A stretch of DNA of 64,000 nt from Mucinivorans hirudinis (GTDB lineage: Bacteria > Bacteroidota > Bacteroidia > Bacteroidales > Rikenellaceae): assembly GCA_000723505.1 (NCBI GenBank), contig HG934468.1:962798-1026797 (forward strand), read 5' to 3'. Both the position numbers and the translations under genes were made by a program. The notes below the pieces were generated by a model. That model was given only the letters and a program-made list of their open reading frames with translations. It searched no databases and was not told the DNA's origin. Each line of letters opens with the position of its first letter. Within the stretch, counting starts at the first letter, position 1. Positions 54,380 through 63,015 of this stretch are shown here, in pieces.

Positions 54380-54570
54380 GCTAGAAACATAAAATAAACC
54401 CAAAAACAATTAACGATTATGCTCGCGGGAGTAGAGCAGTGGAAGCTGAGTAACCGATTCACATCCAATTAAAAAAAACAAAGAAAAAAAATGTGGCTAA
54501 ACAAATAAAATTGTCCCCTCGGAATCCTCAGCCTCCGAACTGCTACACTCCCGATAGCATAATCAACATC
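54345..54570 (-). ncRNA. Structured RNA candidate, 6S-like long hairpin
   Basis: A long imperfect stem spans 54415-54564: GATTATGCT/AGCATAATC, CGGGAGT/ACTCCCG, AGCAGT/ACTGCT, GGAAGCTGAG/CTCAGCCTCC, then GATTC/GAATC, with small internal loops and an A/U-rich apical part. On the minus strand an intrinsic terminator follows about 35 nt later. A single long bulged hairpin with an apical open region and a terminator recalls 6S RNA, which mimics an open promoter for RNA polymerase. I cannot confirm the family. The transcript may begin at the consensus promoter at 54766-54796. Confidence 0.4.
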
Positions 54571-54642
54571 TCAAATAATAGTCATATAACTCTCAATATC
54601 TGGTCGTAAGGAGCACAACTACATTTTCTATGTCCATTTCTA

Positions 54643-54756
54643 CTACATTATCCTTGCACATAAACGAACTCCATAGAATGAACTTGCGTACTTTTTATTG
54701 AGTGGCCCATTGTCCTCATCATATCGAGTGGCACACCAATGTAGTTTAACTCTCAT
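54643..54756 (-). CDS. Possible 37-residue peptide gene at a strong promoter
   Basis: The ATG (54756) is only about 3-5 nt after the expected start of a consensus promoter, so the mRNA would be almost leaderless. The frame (MRVKLHWCATRYDEDNGP and 19 more residues) ends in TAG. A second short frame overlaps its end (MCKDNVVEMDIENVVVLL and four more residues) in the -1 frame. I do not recognise either. They could be a leader peptide, a small protein, or chance frames inside a non-coding RNA. Confidence 0.3.
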   Translation of the reverse strand: MRVKLHWCATRYDEDNGPLNKKYASSFYGVRLCARIM

Positions 54757-54765
54757 TCCCGAGTG

Positions 54766-54796
54766 CAAAGGTATGGAGGTTGTAGAAGATGGCAAA
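54766..54796 (-). promoter_or_regulatory. Consensus promoter for the minus-strand transcript between prfB and araC-like gene
   Basis: Minus-strand TTTG (54796-54793), exactly 19 nt, TACCTTTG (54773-54766). It has the same -7 box and spacing as the tRNA-Glu promoter. A start near 54759 and the terminator at 54345 give a transcript of about 415 nt. Confidence 0.75.
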
Positions 54797-54899
54797 GGTA
54801 TAATTTTATTGTTTTTTGGTACGGTGTGAAAAAAGTTGTTAAAAATGCAAAAAAAAATTTATACCTACATATAAGATTGCTGAATTTTTAACGTTATAT

Positions 54900-55844
54900 G
54901 TGAGGATTACAGTTGATGCAAATGAAATAATACTAACAGCAATGCTAAGATACAGGCAATACACCCCCTTCTCGGTTCTTGAGTGGGAGGCCGATGTGTG
55001 GGATTTTCCCGTGCACAAACATAACTACTATGAAATCGTAATTATTCGCAACGGTGAAGGTACTCATACTATTAACGAGCAGACCTTTCCATACAAGCAG
55101 GGTGATATATTTCTGCTCTCGCCGGAGGATCATCACTGTTTCGGGATCTTGAAAAAAAGCTCATTTTGCTTCATAAAATTCACCGAATTGGTCTTCAAAA
55201 AGAATAAAACCGACGACGAACAACGACAATGGCTCGAGAGGATTGAGACCATAATCGCAGTACCGAATCAGACACCCGGAGCGATCCGTTTCAGGGGGAA
55301 TGATAAGGAACATATACTACGTCTAACCTCAATAATTCTGGAGGAACACAAGGAGCAGGGCTCCCACTCTCCCGAAATTGTTGCGGACGGTATGTCTATG
55401 CTTGTAAGCATCATTGCGCGCAACATCAACTACAATTACCAACCTAAAAACAAGTTCCGAACAGACCTCGAAAATTCTCGCATATCATCCATCCTAACAT
55501 ACATTCGCCACAACGTCTACACGCCGGAAAAAATAAGCGTGGATGCGATAGCCGAAAATTTTGATATGTCAAAAAATTACGTCGGAATATTTTTTAAAAA
55601 ACATACGGGAGAAACACTGCAAAACTATCTACTCAATTACCGCCTGTTTTTGGTGGAAAATCGTATACTCACCAGTAACTCTACCATCAGTAGCATTGCT
55701 GCCGACCTCGGGTTCACAGACTCAAGCCACCTAAACAAACACTTCAAGCGGCGCTTTGGAATGATGCCGGGCGAGTATCGCAAGATAAAACATCGCGGCA
55801 CCACGCCATCGATAACACCGATGATGGGCAATGCCAATACATAA
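54900..55844 (+). CDS. AraC family transcriptional regulator
   Basis: Up to 314 residues. A cupin sensor domain (WDFPVHKHNYYEIVIIRNGE, then YKQGDIFLLSPEDHHCF) is followed by a C-terminal pair of helix-turn-helices (KISVDAIAENFDMSKNYVGI and STISSIAADLGFTDSSHLNK, then RRFGMMPGEYRK). Such proteins bind a small ligand, often a sugar, and activate nearby genes. The target is unknown. The frame opens with GTG at 54900; the ATG at 54942 gives a shorter product that also starts sensibly, so the true start is uncertain. It is transcribed away from the small RNA candidate. Confidence 0.88.
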   Translation: MRITVDANEIILTAMLRYRQYTPFSVLEWEADVWDFPVHKHNYYEIVIIRNGEGTHTINEQTFPYKQGDIFLLSPEDHHCFGILKKSSFCFIKFTELVFKKNKTDDEQRQWLERIETIIAVPNQTPGAIRFRGNDKEHILRLTSIILEEHKEQGSHSPEIVADGMSMLVSIIARNINYNYQPKNKFRTDLENSRISSILTYIRHNVYTPEKISVDAIAENFDMSKNYVGIFFKKHTGETLQNYLLNYRLFLVENRILTSNSTISSIAADLGFTDSSHLNKHFKRRFGMMPGEYRKIKHRGTTPSITPMMGNANT

Positions 55845-55852
55845 ACAGAGTA

Positions 55853-56008
55853 TCAACCTGGGTTCAGAGGATTCTGCATTGTCAAGACAATCTTGCTGCC
55901 GTCCAACTTGACGTTGGCGAATGACAAAGCAGTGATGTCAGAAGCACGCAATCCCAGTGGCGAGGCTAGGAGGACAATCGCGTAGTTGCGCTTCCCCACA
56001 GGGCGAGT
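55853..56008 (-). pseudogene. Tyrosine recombinase (integrase) fragment
   Basis: Fifty-one minus-strand codons read GKRNYAIVLLASPLGLRASD, then ITALSFANVKLDGSKIVL, ending in a stop. This resembles the core of phage-integrase-type tyrosine recombinases, with the first catalytic Arg in GLRASDI. An in-frame stop lies just before it, and no His-x-x-Arg or Tyr part follows. It is a remnant of a lost mobile element. Confidence 0.65.
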
Positions 56009-56120
56009 TTAGTCGGTCAATAGTGTTAGTTTATGAGAATTTCATAATATTTTTGCCGATATATGAAAAAATCGTAACTTCGTACAAAGTTTAGCTAAAT
56101 CACTAAAAACCTCAATAACG

Positions 56121-57308
56121 ATGTACGGAAAAATTAAGGAGCATCTTCAAAACGAATTGGCGGCTACCGAAGCTGCGGGATTGTACAAAACCGAGCGTAT
56201 TATTACATCGGCTCAGCAGGCGGAAATCACTGTGGGTGGTAAAACTGTTCTGAACTTCTGCGCGAATAACTACTTGGGTTTGTCGAACCATCCGCGCTTG
56301 GTCAAGGCGGCACAGGATATAATGAACACTCACGGCTTTGGTATGAGTTCGGTACGCTTTATCTGTGGAACACAGGATATCCATAAAGAGTTGGAGGCTG
56401 CCATTGCAGACTATTTCGGAACAGAGGACACTATTCTATATGCAGCCTGTTTCGATGCTAATGGCGGCGTTTTCGAGCCGCTATTGGGCGAGGAGGATGC
56501 AATCATCTCGGATGCTTTGAATCACGCCTCTATCATCGATGGCGTACGTCTTTGCAAAGCAAAACGCTACCGTTATGCCAATGCAGATATGTCAGACCTC
56601 GAGAACCAACTTAAATTGGCTCAGGCTCAACGCTTCCGCATCATCGTGACGGATGGTGTTTTCTCGATGGACGGCAATGTTGCGCCGATGGACAAAATCA
56701 TTGAACTAGCTGATAAATATGATGCTATGGTTATGGTGGACGAGTGCCACTCAGCGGGCGTTGTGGGCGCTACGGGGCGTGGTGTGACCGAGCAATTCAA
56801 CTGCCGCGGCAAGGTAGATATTATCACCGGCACGCTCGGTAAAGCAATGGGAGGCGGTATCGGCGGCTTCACAACAGGTCGCAAGGAGATTATCGACATT
56901 CTGCGCCAACGTTCTCGCCCTTACCTATTCTCCAACTCGATTCCTCCTGCAACTGTCGGCGCATCTCTAGAGATGTTTAAGATGCTCAAAGAGAGCGACG
57001 CACTCCACGACAAACTAGCTGCCAACGTGAAGCATTTCGTAAAGAGAATGACCGAGGCGGGCTTCGACATTAAACCTACACAGTCGGCAATCTGCGCCGT
57101 GATGCTTTACGATGCACCGCTTGCCCAAAAAATGGCTGCACAGTTGATGGACGAAGGAATTTATGTAATCGGTTTCTTCTACCCTGTTGTCCCTAAAGAG
57201 CAGGCACGTATCCGCGTGCAAGTTTCAGCAGGGCACTCAACCGCGCATTTAGATAAATGTATCGCCGCCTTTACGAAAGTCGGCAGAGAGTTGGGAGTGA
57301 TTAAATAG
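56121..57308 (+). CDS. kbl: Glycine C-acetyltransferase (2-amino-3-ketobutyrate CoA ligase)
   Basis: 395 residues. PLP enzyme of the alpha-oxoamine synthase family that cleaves 2-amino-3-ketobutyrate with CoA to glycine and acetyl-CoA in threonine breakdown. The N-terminus (MYGKIKEHLQNELAATEAAG) is typical of Kbl rather than serine palmitoyltransferase. PLP Lys is in GTLGKAMGGG (~243), with MVDECHSAGVVG and SNSIPPATVGAS around the cofactor. No threonine dehydrogenase gene is in the window. Confidence 0.92.
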   Translation: MYGKIKEHLQNELAATEAAGLYKTERIITSAQQAEITVGGKTVLNFCANNYLGLSNHPRLVKAAQDIMNTHGFGMSSVRFICGTQDIHKELEAAIADYFGTEDTILYAACFDANGGVFEPLLGEEDAIISDALNHASIIDGVRLCKAKRYRYANADMSDLENQLKLAQAQRFRIIVTDGVFSMDGNVAPMDKIIELADKYDAMVMVDECHSAGVVGATGRGVTEQFNCRGKVDIITGTLGKAMGGGIGGFTTGRKEIIDILRQRSRPYLFSNSIPPATVGASLEMFKMLKESDALHDKLAANVKHFVKRMTEAGFDIKPTQSAICAVMLYDAPLAQKMAAQLMDEGIYVIGFFYPVVPKEQARIRVQVSAGHSTAHLDKCIAAFTKVGRELGVIK

Positions 57309-57311
57309 AGG

Positions 57312-57420
57312 AAACTTCCAAAAATCCTAAAATGACTAACGGCTAATTCTTAGAAGTCACCAGAACTACTGAAGAGACTGTCTCAAAACGCAAGTTATGG
57401 GGCAGTTTTTTTTGGTTCTA
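57312..57420 (+). repeat. Intergenic hairpins after kbl
   Basis: ACTTCCAAAAAT (57314-57325) and ATTCTTAGAAGT (57346-57357) are imperfect arms related to the 53097 palindrome. Further on, GAGACTGTCTC (57374-57384) and a T8 run (57409-57416) could act as a terminator for kbl. Confidence 0.45.
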
Positions 57421-57551
57421 CTGGTTTTCGTGTGGGTAAAGTTTGAGGTTTGCATTGAAGAATAGTAGGATTTTGCAAAGCAATAACCCACTAACCCGAC
57501 ACCCATACCTCTGAACTCGGATTAATAATGGTAGGTGTCGGGTTGATGATT

Positions 57552-59480
57552 CTACCGCCCATCGGGACGCAATACCAACTCCCCGCCGGGCAGTTGCACC
57601 ACCACATCGCGCCGCATCAACTCTCTAAGCGAGCCCATTACGCGTGTGGGGTCTAGCGGCATAGTCGCCATCAGGGCGTGGATATCGCCACGGGGGTTGT
57701 GTGTGAGGTACTCTATGATTCTCTCCTCAATGGATTGTGCTCTTTGCAACTGCCTTGTCTCTGCCGGAGAACTTCCCCTACGTCCTACGCATACATCACA
57801 AACACCACAATCCTCTGCCCGATTATCATCAAAGTAGTTGCGTAACACCACCCCGCGGCACACCGACATCTCGCGCACATACTCCAACATAGCAGCAACC
57901 TTCAGCTCACTCTGCATCTTGCGTCTATTGTAGGTTTCGGGCGCGATACGCAGATTCGCAAGGGGCAGACGCTCCTCCTCCAATATCAACAACGGCGAGC
58001 GACGGCGCGGGATATAATTGATAACGCGTGCGCGCGAAAGTTCCATCAACATCTCGACGATACGCTGCTCGGAGTAACCCGAAAGGCGCGAAAGCAAAGC
58101 CTCGTCTATGGTGACAAACTGAGTGAAAAGCCCCGTGTAGCATCTAAGCAACACCTTTACGAAGCCATCGAAATCAACCCTCTCCACCTGAATCCTATAT
58201 AGTTCATCGCGCGCAACGCGAAATTTTATTCTCGTGGGATTATCCATCTCGTCCGTGAGGGTCATATAGCCATTGAGCTCCAAAATCTTTATCGCATTGA
58301 GCACCGTAAGAGTATAGAGCTTGTAGCGACTCACAAATTCCCATATCTTGAAATCGTAAATCTCCCCCTTGCCACCGCCAATGGATACTTGCAAGTGGTT
58401 GAAAATATGCTCATAAACCCTCTCTATTGTTTCCCGTTCGGGATATTCGTTGGCTATGCGTCGGGTGGCTTTCTCGCTGTCTTGCTCATTGTATAGTAGC
58501 ACGGCATAGGAGCGTTTGCCGTCCCTGCCGGCGCGTCCCGCCTCCTGATAGTATGCTTCGAGAGATTCGGGTATCTGGTGGTGGACAACATAACGCACAT
58601 CAGCCTTGTCGATACCCATACCAAAAGCATTGGTTGCCACAATCACCTTGGTCTTACCCTGCATCCACTCGTTCTGCTTTATATTTCTAATGGAAGCTCC
58701 CAAGCCGGCGTGGTAGAAGTCTGCCGCAATTCCGCGAGCACGAAGGTGGTCGGCAATATCCTGAGCATCCTGACGACTACGCACATAAATAATGCCGCTG
58801 CTACCGGGCATAGAGTTGATTACTCGAGCAATGTGTTCCAACTTATTTAGCGTGTGGCGAACAACAAAGGCAAGATTTTCGCGGGCAAAACTCGAACGAA
58901 AGACATTAGGATTTTTGAGATTGAGTTTATCACAAATATCCTCCAAAACAAGCTTTGTAGCCGTTGCGGTGAGGGCAATAAAGGGCACTTCGGGTAACCA
59001 CTCTCTCAACAGAGCTATTTTCAAGTAACTCGGACGGAAGTCATAACCCCACTGCGAGATGCAGTGCGCCTCGTCCACCGCCACCAACGAGACTACCATC
59101 TTCATAACCCGATGGCGGAAAATTGGGGTATTAATCCTTTCGGGGGCAATATAGAGCAACTTCACATCGCCATATACACAATTATCGAGCGCAATATCTA
59201 TCTCGCGAAGAGTCATCGCCGAATTGATAGCCGCAGCACGGATTCCGCGGCGGCGGAGTGCCTCCACCTGGTCTTTCATCAGGGCAATGAGCGGCGTAAC
59301 GACAATAGCTACCCCCTGGTGCATCATAGCCGGCACCTGATATGTTACCGACTTGCCACCGCCCGTGGGAAGCAGGGCAACAGTGTCCCGTCCGCTGAGC
59401 AGAGAGTTGATTATTTCACTCTGATACTCGCGGAAGGCGGAGTGTCCCCAATATTTTTTGAGAATTGATAGAGAGTCCAT
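57552..59480 (-). CDS. recQ: ATP-dependent DNA helicase RecQ
   Basis: 642 residues from the ATG at 59480 (upstream frame extension of 17 codons is not RecQ-like). A 3'-5' helicase for recombination and fork repair. Walker A PTGGGKSVTYQ (38-48), DEAH box in VAVDEAHCISQWG, motif VI in QEAGRAGRDGKRS, and the zinc-binding Cys set CRGVVLRNYFDD...CGVCDVC. The RQC winged helix follows. The usual HRDC domain is missing; a short winged-helix-like tail (RAQSIEERIIEYLTHNPRGD to the end) replaces it. A TACCTTTG -7 box lies at 59528-59521. Confidence 0.94.
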   Translation of the reverse strand: MDSLSILKKYWGHSAFREYQSEIINSLLSGRDTVALLPTGGGKSVTYQVPAMMHQGVAIVVTPLIALMKDQVEALRRRGIRAAAINSAMTLREIDIALDNCVYGDVKLLYIAPERINTPIFRHRVMKMVVSLVAVDEAHCISQWGYDFRPSYLKIALLREWLPEVPFIALTATATKLVLEDICDKLNLKNPNVFRSSFARENLAFVVRHTLNKLEHIARVINSMPGSSGIIYVRSRQDAQDIADHLRARGIAADFYHAGLGASIRNIKQNEWMQGKTKVIVATNAFGMGIDKADVRYVVHHQIPESLEAYYQEAGRAGRDGKRSYAVLLYNEQDSEKATRRIANEYPERETIERVYEHIFNHLQVSIGGGKGEIYDFKIWEFVSRYKLYTLTVLNAIKILELNGYMTLTDEMDNPTRIKFRVARDELYRIQVERVDFDGFVKVLLRCYTGLFTQFVTIDEALLSRLSGYSEQRIVEMLMELSRARVINYIPRRRSPLLILEEERLPLANLRIAPETYNRRKMQSELKVAAMLEYVREMSVCRGVVLRNYFDDNRAEDCGVCDVCVGRRGSSPAETRQLQRAQSIEERIIEYLTHNPRGDIHALMATMPLDPTRVMGSLRELMRRDVVVQLPGGELVLRPDGR

Positions 59481-59609
59481 TACTACCCTGATTCCACAGC
59501 ACTGCGCCGCAGTTGTCCAACAAAGGTACACTTTTTTGTCTAAACTCTGCTCGGGACGGTCGGATAACTTTTTATTGACAAAAGTGTGGATAATCTAATT
59601 TTTTTAGCG

Positions 59610-59617
59610 TAAATTTG
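59610..59617 (+). promoter_or_regulatory. Candidate -7 box for the TPR-like gene
   Basis: TAAATTTG in TTTAGCGTAAATTTGTCG, 22 bp before the ATG. It is nearly identical to the sequence upstream of the SDR gene at 42850. Confidence 0.4.
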
Positions 59618-59638
59618 TCGAAATAAATCGGGTAAACT

Positions 59639-60358
59639 ATGCAACAACCAATCACCTTTTCGCCGGCGGGTAACGACCTTTTCAATGTTTCATACACTAA
59701 AGAACCGACTGTGGTCAATGACAAAATGTCCGTCGAACAGTTGGAGAAGATTCACGCCAAGGAGGATTGGAACTTCGAGGCGGCGATGACCCTGTCGGCA
59801 AAATACAGCACACAGGGCGAGTATGGCAAGGCGTGTCAGGTGCGATTCGCTGCGGCGAGTGTGGCTGTGGAGTTGCTGCCCGAGGACGAGGAGTTTTTTG
59901 AATTAGAGTGGGAGAACGAAGAGAATCAGGAGTTTATAGAGATTATCGCCGCCTCGGGTAGCGACTTCTATATGCACGGCGACTTCGAGATGGCGGCAAC
60001 GCTCTTCGAGACCGCGCTATCCCTAGACTCCGAAGACCACTTTGTGGTGATTCCGCAACTGGCTATTGCCTACTTAGCCATTGACGATGAGGATGGCTAC
60101 GAAGCCTTGGAGATGGACATCGACAAAAACAGTTTGGAGGGAGCTCTGATAGATAACTTTGCCGCCTATCTTCGCAAGAAGGGGAGCGCGAAGCCTATGC
60201 CCACAGATTTTGTTGAGTTGGTTCGCCGGGGCGAGACTCCGGACGAGGAGTTTTTCAGGCTCATCGAAGAGGAGCGCGTGCCGAAAGAGGCGCAGGCAAA
60301 GAAGCTGTATTTTAAACACTTGCCGCTATTTGAGGCATATAACGACTTTCTTAAATAG
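59639..60358 (+). CDS. TPR-like acidic protein, unknown function
   Basis: 239 residues, strongly acidic. Helical hairpins with repeat character: NFEAAMTLSAKYSTQGEYGK, FYMHGDFEMAATLFETALSL, VVIPQLAIAYLAIDDEDGYE. No signal peptide, so probably cytoplasmic, and likely a protein-protein interaction scaffold. The next gene starts 2 bp after the stop, so it heads a chain with the inositol-phosphatase, acyltransferase and glycosyltransferase genes, though its role in it is unclear. Confidence 0.7.
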   Translation: MQQPITFSPAGNDLFNVSYTKEPTVVNDKMSVEQLEKIHAKEDWNFEAAMTLSAKYSTQGEYGKACQVRFAAASVAVELLPEDEEFFELEWENEENQEFIEIIAASGSDFYMHGDFEMAATLFETALSLDSEDHFVVIPQLAIAYLAIDDEDGYEALEMDIDKNSLEGALIDNFAAYLRKKGSAKPMPTDFVELVRRGETPDEEFFRLIEEERVPKEAQAKKLYFKHLPLFEAYNDFLK

Positions 60359-60360
60359 AG

Positions 60361-61146
60361 ATGGATTACCAAGAGATATGTCAAAAAGTGTGCACCGTTG
60401 CACGATGGTCGGGAGCATTTATCCGTGGCGAACGAGCCACCTTTTCGGCTGAAAAGGTAGAGCACAAGGGGCATCAAAACCTTGTCTCATACGTAGATAA
60501 AGAAGCAGAGAGGATGATTGTGGCATCCTTGAAAGAGATTCTACCCTCGGCATCTGTGCTTGGAGAAGAGGGTGTGTGCGACAGCAATTGTGAATCCGAT
60601 TATATGTGGATTATAGACCCGTTAGACGGTACTACAAATTTCATACACGGTATGCCACCCTATTGCGTGAGTATTGCGCTGCAATGTGGCACGGAAATTG
60701 TTGTGGGTGTGGTTTATGAGATTACTCTTGACGAATGTTACTACGCTTGGCAGGGGTCATATGCTTATCTCAATGGCGGAGTTATAAAAGTCTCGGAGGA
60801 AAGCAAGATTGAAAATTCATTAGTTATCACTGGCTTGGCATATAATATAGAGGAATATCGTGCCCATTTCAACCGTCTGTTCGACTACTTCAACCGCAAT
60901 TCTCACGGAGCCCGCCGCATAGGTTCGGCAGCGGCAGACTTGGTATATGTTGCCGCGGGGCGTGCAGAATGTTTCTATCAGGCAAACCTCTCTGCGTGGG
61001 ACGTTGCTGCCGGAGCACTCATCGTCCAGCGCGCAGGCGGCAGAGTTACCGACTTCGCAGGGGGCAATAATTATGTGTTCGGCAAGGAGATAATTGCAAC
61101 TAACGGTGTTACGCACGCCTCGTTTACGGAAATAATAAACAGTTGA
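60361..61146 (+). CDS. Inositol monophosphatase family protein
   Basis: 261 residues. Metal-dependent phosphatase of the IMPase/FIG/CysQ superfamily. Metal ligands: VLGEEG (~70), WIIDPLDGTTNFIHG (~88-102) and SAWDVAAGALIVQRAGG (~210-226). Substrate unsettled; in Bacteroidales such proteins can act on inositol phosphates, and this phylum makes inositol lipids. The last bases overlap the start of the acyltransferase gene, so translation is coupled. Confidence 0.9.
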   Translation: MDYQEICQKVCTVARWSGAFIRGERATFSAEKVEHKGHQNLVSYVDKEAERMIVASLKEILPSASVLGEEGVCDSNCESDYMWIIDPLDGTTNFIHGMPPYCVSIALQCGTEIVVGVVYEITLDECYYAWQGSYAYLNGGVIKVSEESKIENSLVITGLAYNIEEYRAHFNRLFDYFNRNSHGARRIGSAAADLVYVAAGRAECFYQANLSAWDVAAGALIVQRAGGRVTDFAGGNNYVFGKEIIATNGVTHASFTEIINS

Positions 61147-62018
61147 AACTGAGCTATTATATACTGTATCCAATTTGTTGTCTGGTGGGGTGGTTGCCCT
61201 ACAAGGCACAGTTTTTGCTTTCGGACGTAATCCGGTGGCTTTTGCACTATGTGTTAAAATATAGGGTGAAGGTTGTGCGCGAGAATCTTCGTAATGCTTT
61301 TCCGGAGGCAACCTCCGAGGAATTGCGGATGGTGGAAAAGCGATTTTACAACCACTTGGCAGATGTGTTTTTGGAGATTCTCTCGGTGGCTTCGGTCTCG
61401 AAAAAGCAGATAATGCGACGCATTGAATTTACCAATGTAGAAGAGATTGAACGACTTACAAAGGGACGCTCGTGGATATGTGCAATGGCACACTACGGTT
61501 CATGGGAGTATACTATCAGCTACTCGCTTCACACACAGCACGATGGAGTTTTAGCCGTCTATCGTCCCCTCCATAGTCGCGGCATAGATGAATATTTCAA
61601 GAAAGTCCGTTCGCGCTTCGGGGCGCGTCCCGTAGCAATGAATGATATTGTACGTGAAGTGATTAGGCAGCGCTTGCAGGGTCGCTCCGTAGCTGTCGCC
61701 CTCATTGCCGACCAAACACCGCCCCGCAACGAATCTCACCCGTGGTTTACCTTTTTGAACCAACCTACGCAGTTTTTCTTGGGCACGGAAAAGATAGCTT
61801 TGAAATTGGGTATGCCCGTGGCTTTCTTGCACATAGATAAAGTGAAGAGAGGATTTTATCGCGCGCGGTTCGAGCTTATTTACGACGGCGTGGAGAAGGT
61901 GACCGAATATGAGGTAACCCGCAGATATATAGAGCATTTAGAACGGATGATAGTCGAACGACCCGAACTGTGGATGTGGTCGCACAGACGTTGGAAACAC
62001 AAACGATGCAAAGAGTAG
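61143..62018 (+). CDS. Lipid A biosynthesis acyltransferase (LpxL/HtrB family)
   Basis: 291 residues. Inner-membrane enzyme that adds a secondary acyl chain to lipid A. The N-terminus has a hydrophobic segment (YYILYPICCLVGWLPY); the HX4E-type catalytic motif is MAHYGSWEYTIS (~120), followed by PLHSRGIDEYFKKVRSRFG and ALIADQTPP. The C-terminus ELWMWSHRRWKHKR is standard. The start codon is TTG at 61143, overlapping the previous stop; it gives the expected family N-terminus and no ATG fits. The product may act on lipid A or another acylated surface lipid. Confidence 0.9.
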   Translation: MKLSYYILYPICCLVGWLPYKAQFLLSDVIRWLLHYVLKYRVKVVRENLRNAFPEATSEELRMVEKRFYNHLADVFLEILSVASVSKKQIMRRIEFTNVEEIERLTKGRSWICAMAHYGSWEYTISYSLHTQHDGVLAVYRPLHSRGIDEYFKKVRSRFGARPVAMNDIVREVIRQRLQGRSVAVALIADQTPPRNESHPWFTFLNQPTQFFLGTEKIALKLGMPVAFLHIDKVKRGFYRARFELIYDGVEKVTEYEVTRRYIEHLERMIVERPELWMWSHRRWKHKRCKE

Positions 62019-63004
62019 CCGTAGTTATACTTAATTGGAACGGGCAACATTTTCTTGAAAAGTTTCTTGGAAATGTTGTCGATTGCTCGCGCGGTGCATC
62101 GGTGGTGGTGGTGGATAACTGCTCCACTGACGGCTCGGTGGAATGGATTGCCACAAATCACCCCAAAGTAGAGCGGGTGGTTCTTGACAAAAATTACGGC
62201 TTTGCAGGAGGTTATAACAAAGGTTTAGAAGCTGTTAGAGCAGAGTATTACATTCTCCTTAACTCCGATGTGCAGGTTACACCGGGCTGGATTGAGCCAA
62301 TGTTGTCCTTGATGGATAGCGATGCTCAAATAGCTGCCATTCAGCCCAAAATACTATCATACAGCTACAACGACTTCTTTGAGTATGCCGGAGCTTCGGG
62401 TGGATTTATTGACACACTCGGTTACCCCTTTTGTCGCGGCAGGTTAATTGGCGAGTGCGAGCAGGATAGGGGACAATATGACGATGTGCGCGAAATTTTC
62501 TGGGCTACCGGAGCGGCGTTTATGGTCAGGGCGGAGGATTTTCACCGCAGCGGAGGATTCGACGAGATTTTTTTCGCACACCAAGAGGAGATAGATCTAT
62601 GTTGGCGGCTCAAGAGGCAGGGGCGTAAAATTATGGTTGTACCCCAGAGCGTTGTCTATCACGTTGGGGCGGGAACGTTGCCGATATGGTCGCCCCGAAA
62701 GACCTACCTCAATTTCCGTAACAACATCGCGATGCTCTACAAAAACTTGCCAATGTGGCGCTTTGCGGTTGTATATTGCTGTCGCGTAGGGACAGATATG
62801 CTCCGTGCCCTATCCTACCTGACAACTCTCAAATTCTCATTTGCATCGGCTATCTATCGGGGACACAGAGACTTTTGGCGCTTTCGCAGAAAACTAAACC
62901 GCCACGACGAATTTGCGCGCACTATGGTCGGGCAAATCTATCGTGGCAGCATTGTTTTGCACTATATATTTGTAAACAAGTGCTTTGGGAATAAGTTACT
63001 GTAG
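62006..63004 (+). CDS. Glycosyltransferase family 2
   Basis: 332 residues from the ATG at 62006 (the 12-codon longer form is unlikely). GT-A fold: VAVVILNWNGQHFLEKFLGN, then VVVDNCSTDGS and NYGFAGGYNKGLE; the metal/nucleotide site is LLNSDVQVT, and HQEEIDLCWRLKRQGRK holds the acceptor/catalytic acidic residues. C-terminal hydrophobic segments suggest membrane association. It transfers a sugar to a glycan or lipid, possibly LPS or O-antigen, fitting the preceding acyltransferase gene, which it overlaps by 13 bp. Confidence 0.9.
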   Translation: MQRVAVVILNWNGQHFLEKFLGNVVDCSRGASVVVVDNCSTDGSVEWIATNHPKVERVVLDKNYGFAGGYNKGLEAVRAEYYILLNSDVQVTPGWIEPMLSLMDSDAQIAAIQPKILSYSYNDFFEYAGASGGFIDTLGYPFCRGRLIGECEQDRGQYDDVREIFWATGAAFMVRAEDFHRSGGFDEIFFAHQEEIDLCWRLKRQGRKIMVVPQSVVYHVGAGTLPIWSPRKTYLNFRNNIAMLYKNLPMWRFAVVYCCRVGTDMLRALSYLTTLKFSFASAIYRGHRDFWRFRRKLNRHDEFARTMVGQIYRGSIVLHYIFVNKCFGNKLL

Positions 63005-63015
63005 CCTTTCTTCTG

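Noticed and set aside
54345-54760. tmRNA, RNase P RNA or SRP RNA in the prfB-AraC gap
   Set aside because: No tRNA-like ends or tag frame, no RNase P core motifs, and no SRP tetraloop signature are seen.
56121-57308. Serine palmitoyltransferase instead of Kbl
   Set aside because: Both are alpha-oxoamine synthases found in Bacteroidales, but the N-terminal MYGKIKEHLQ pattern fits Kbl better.
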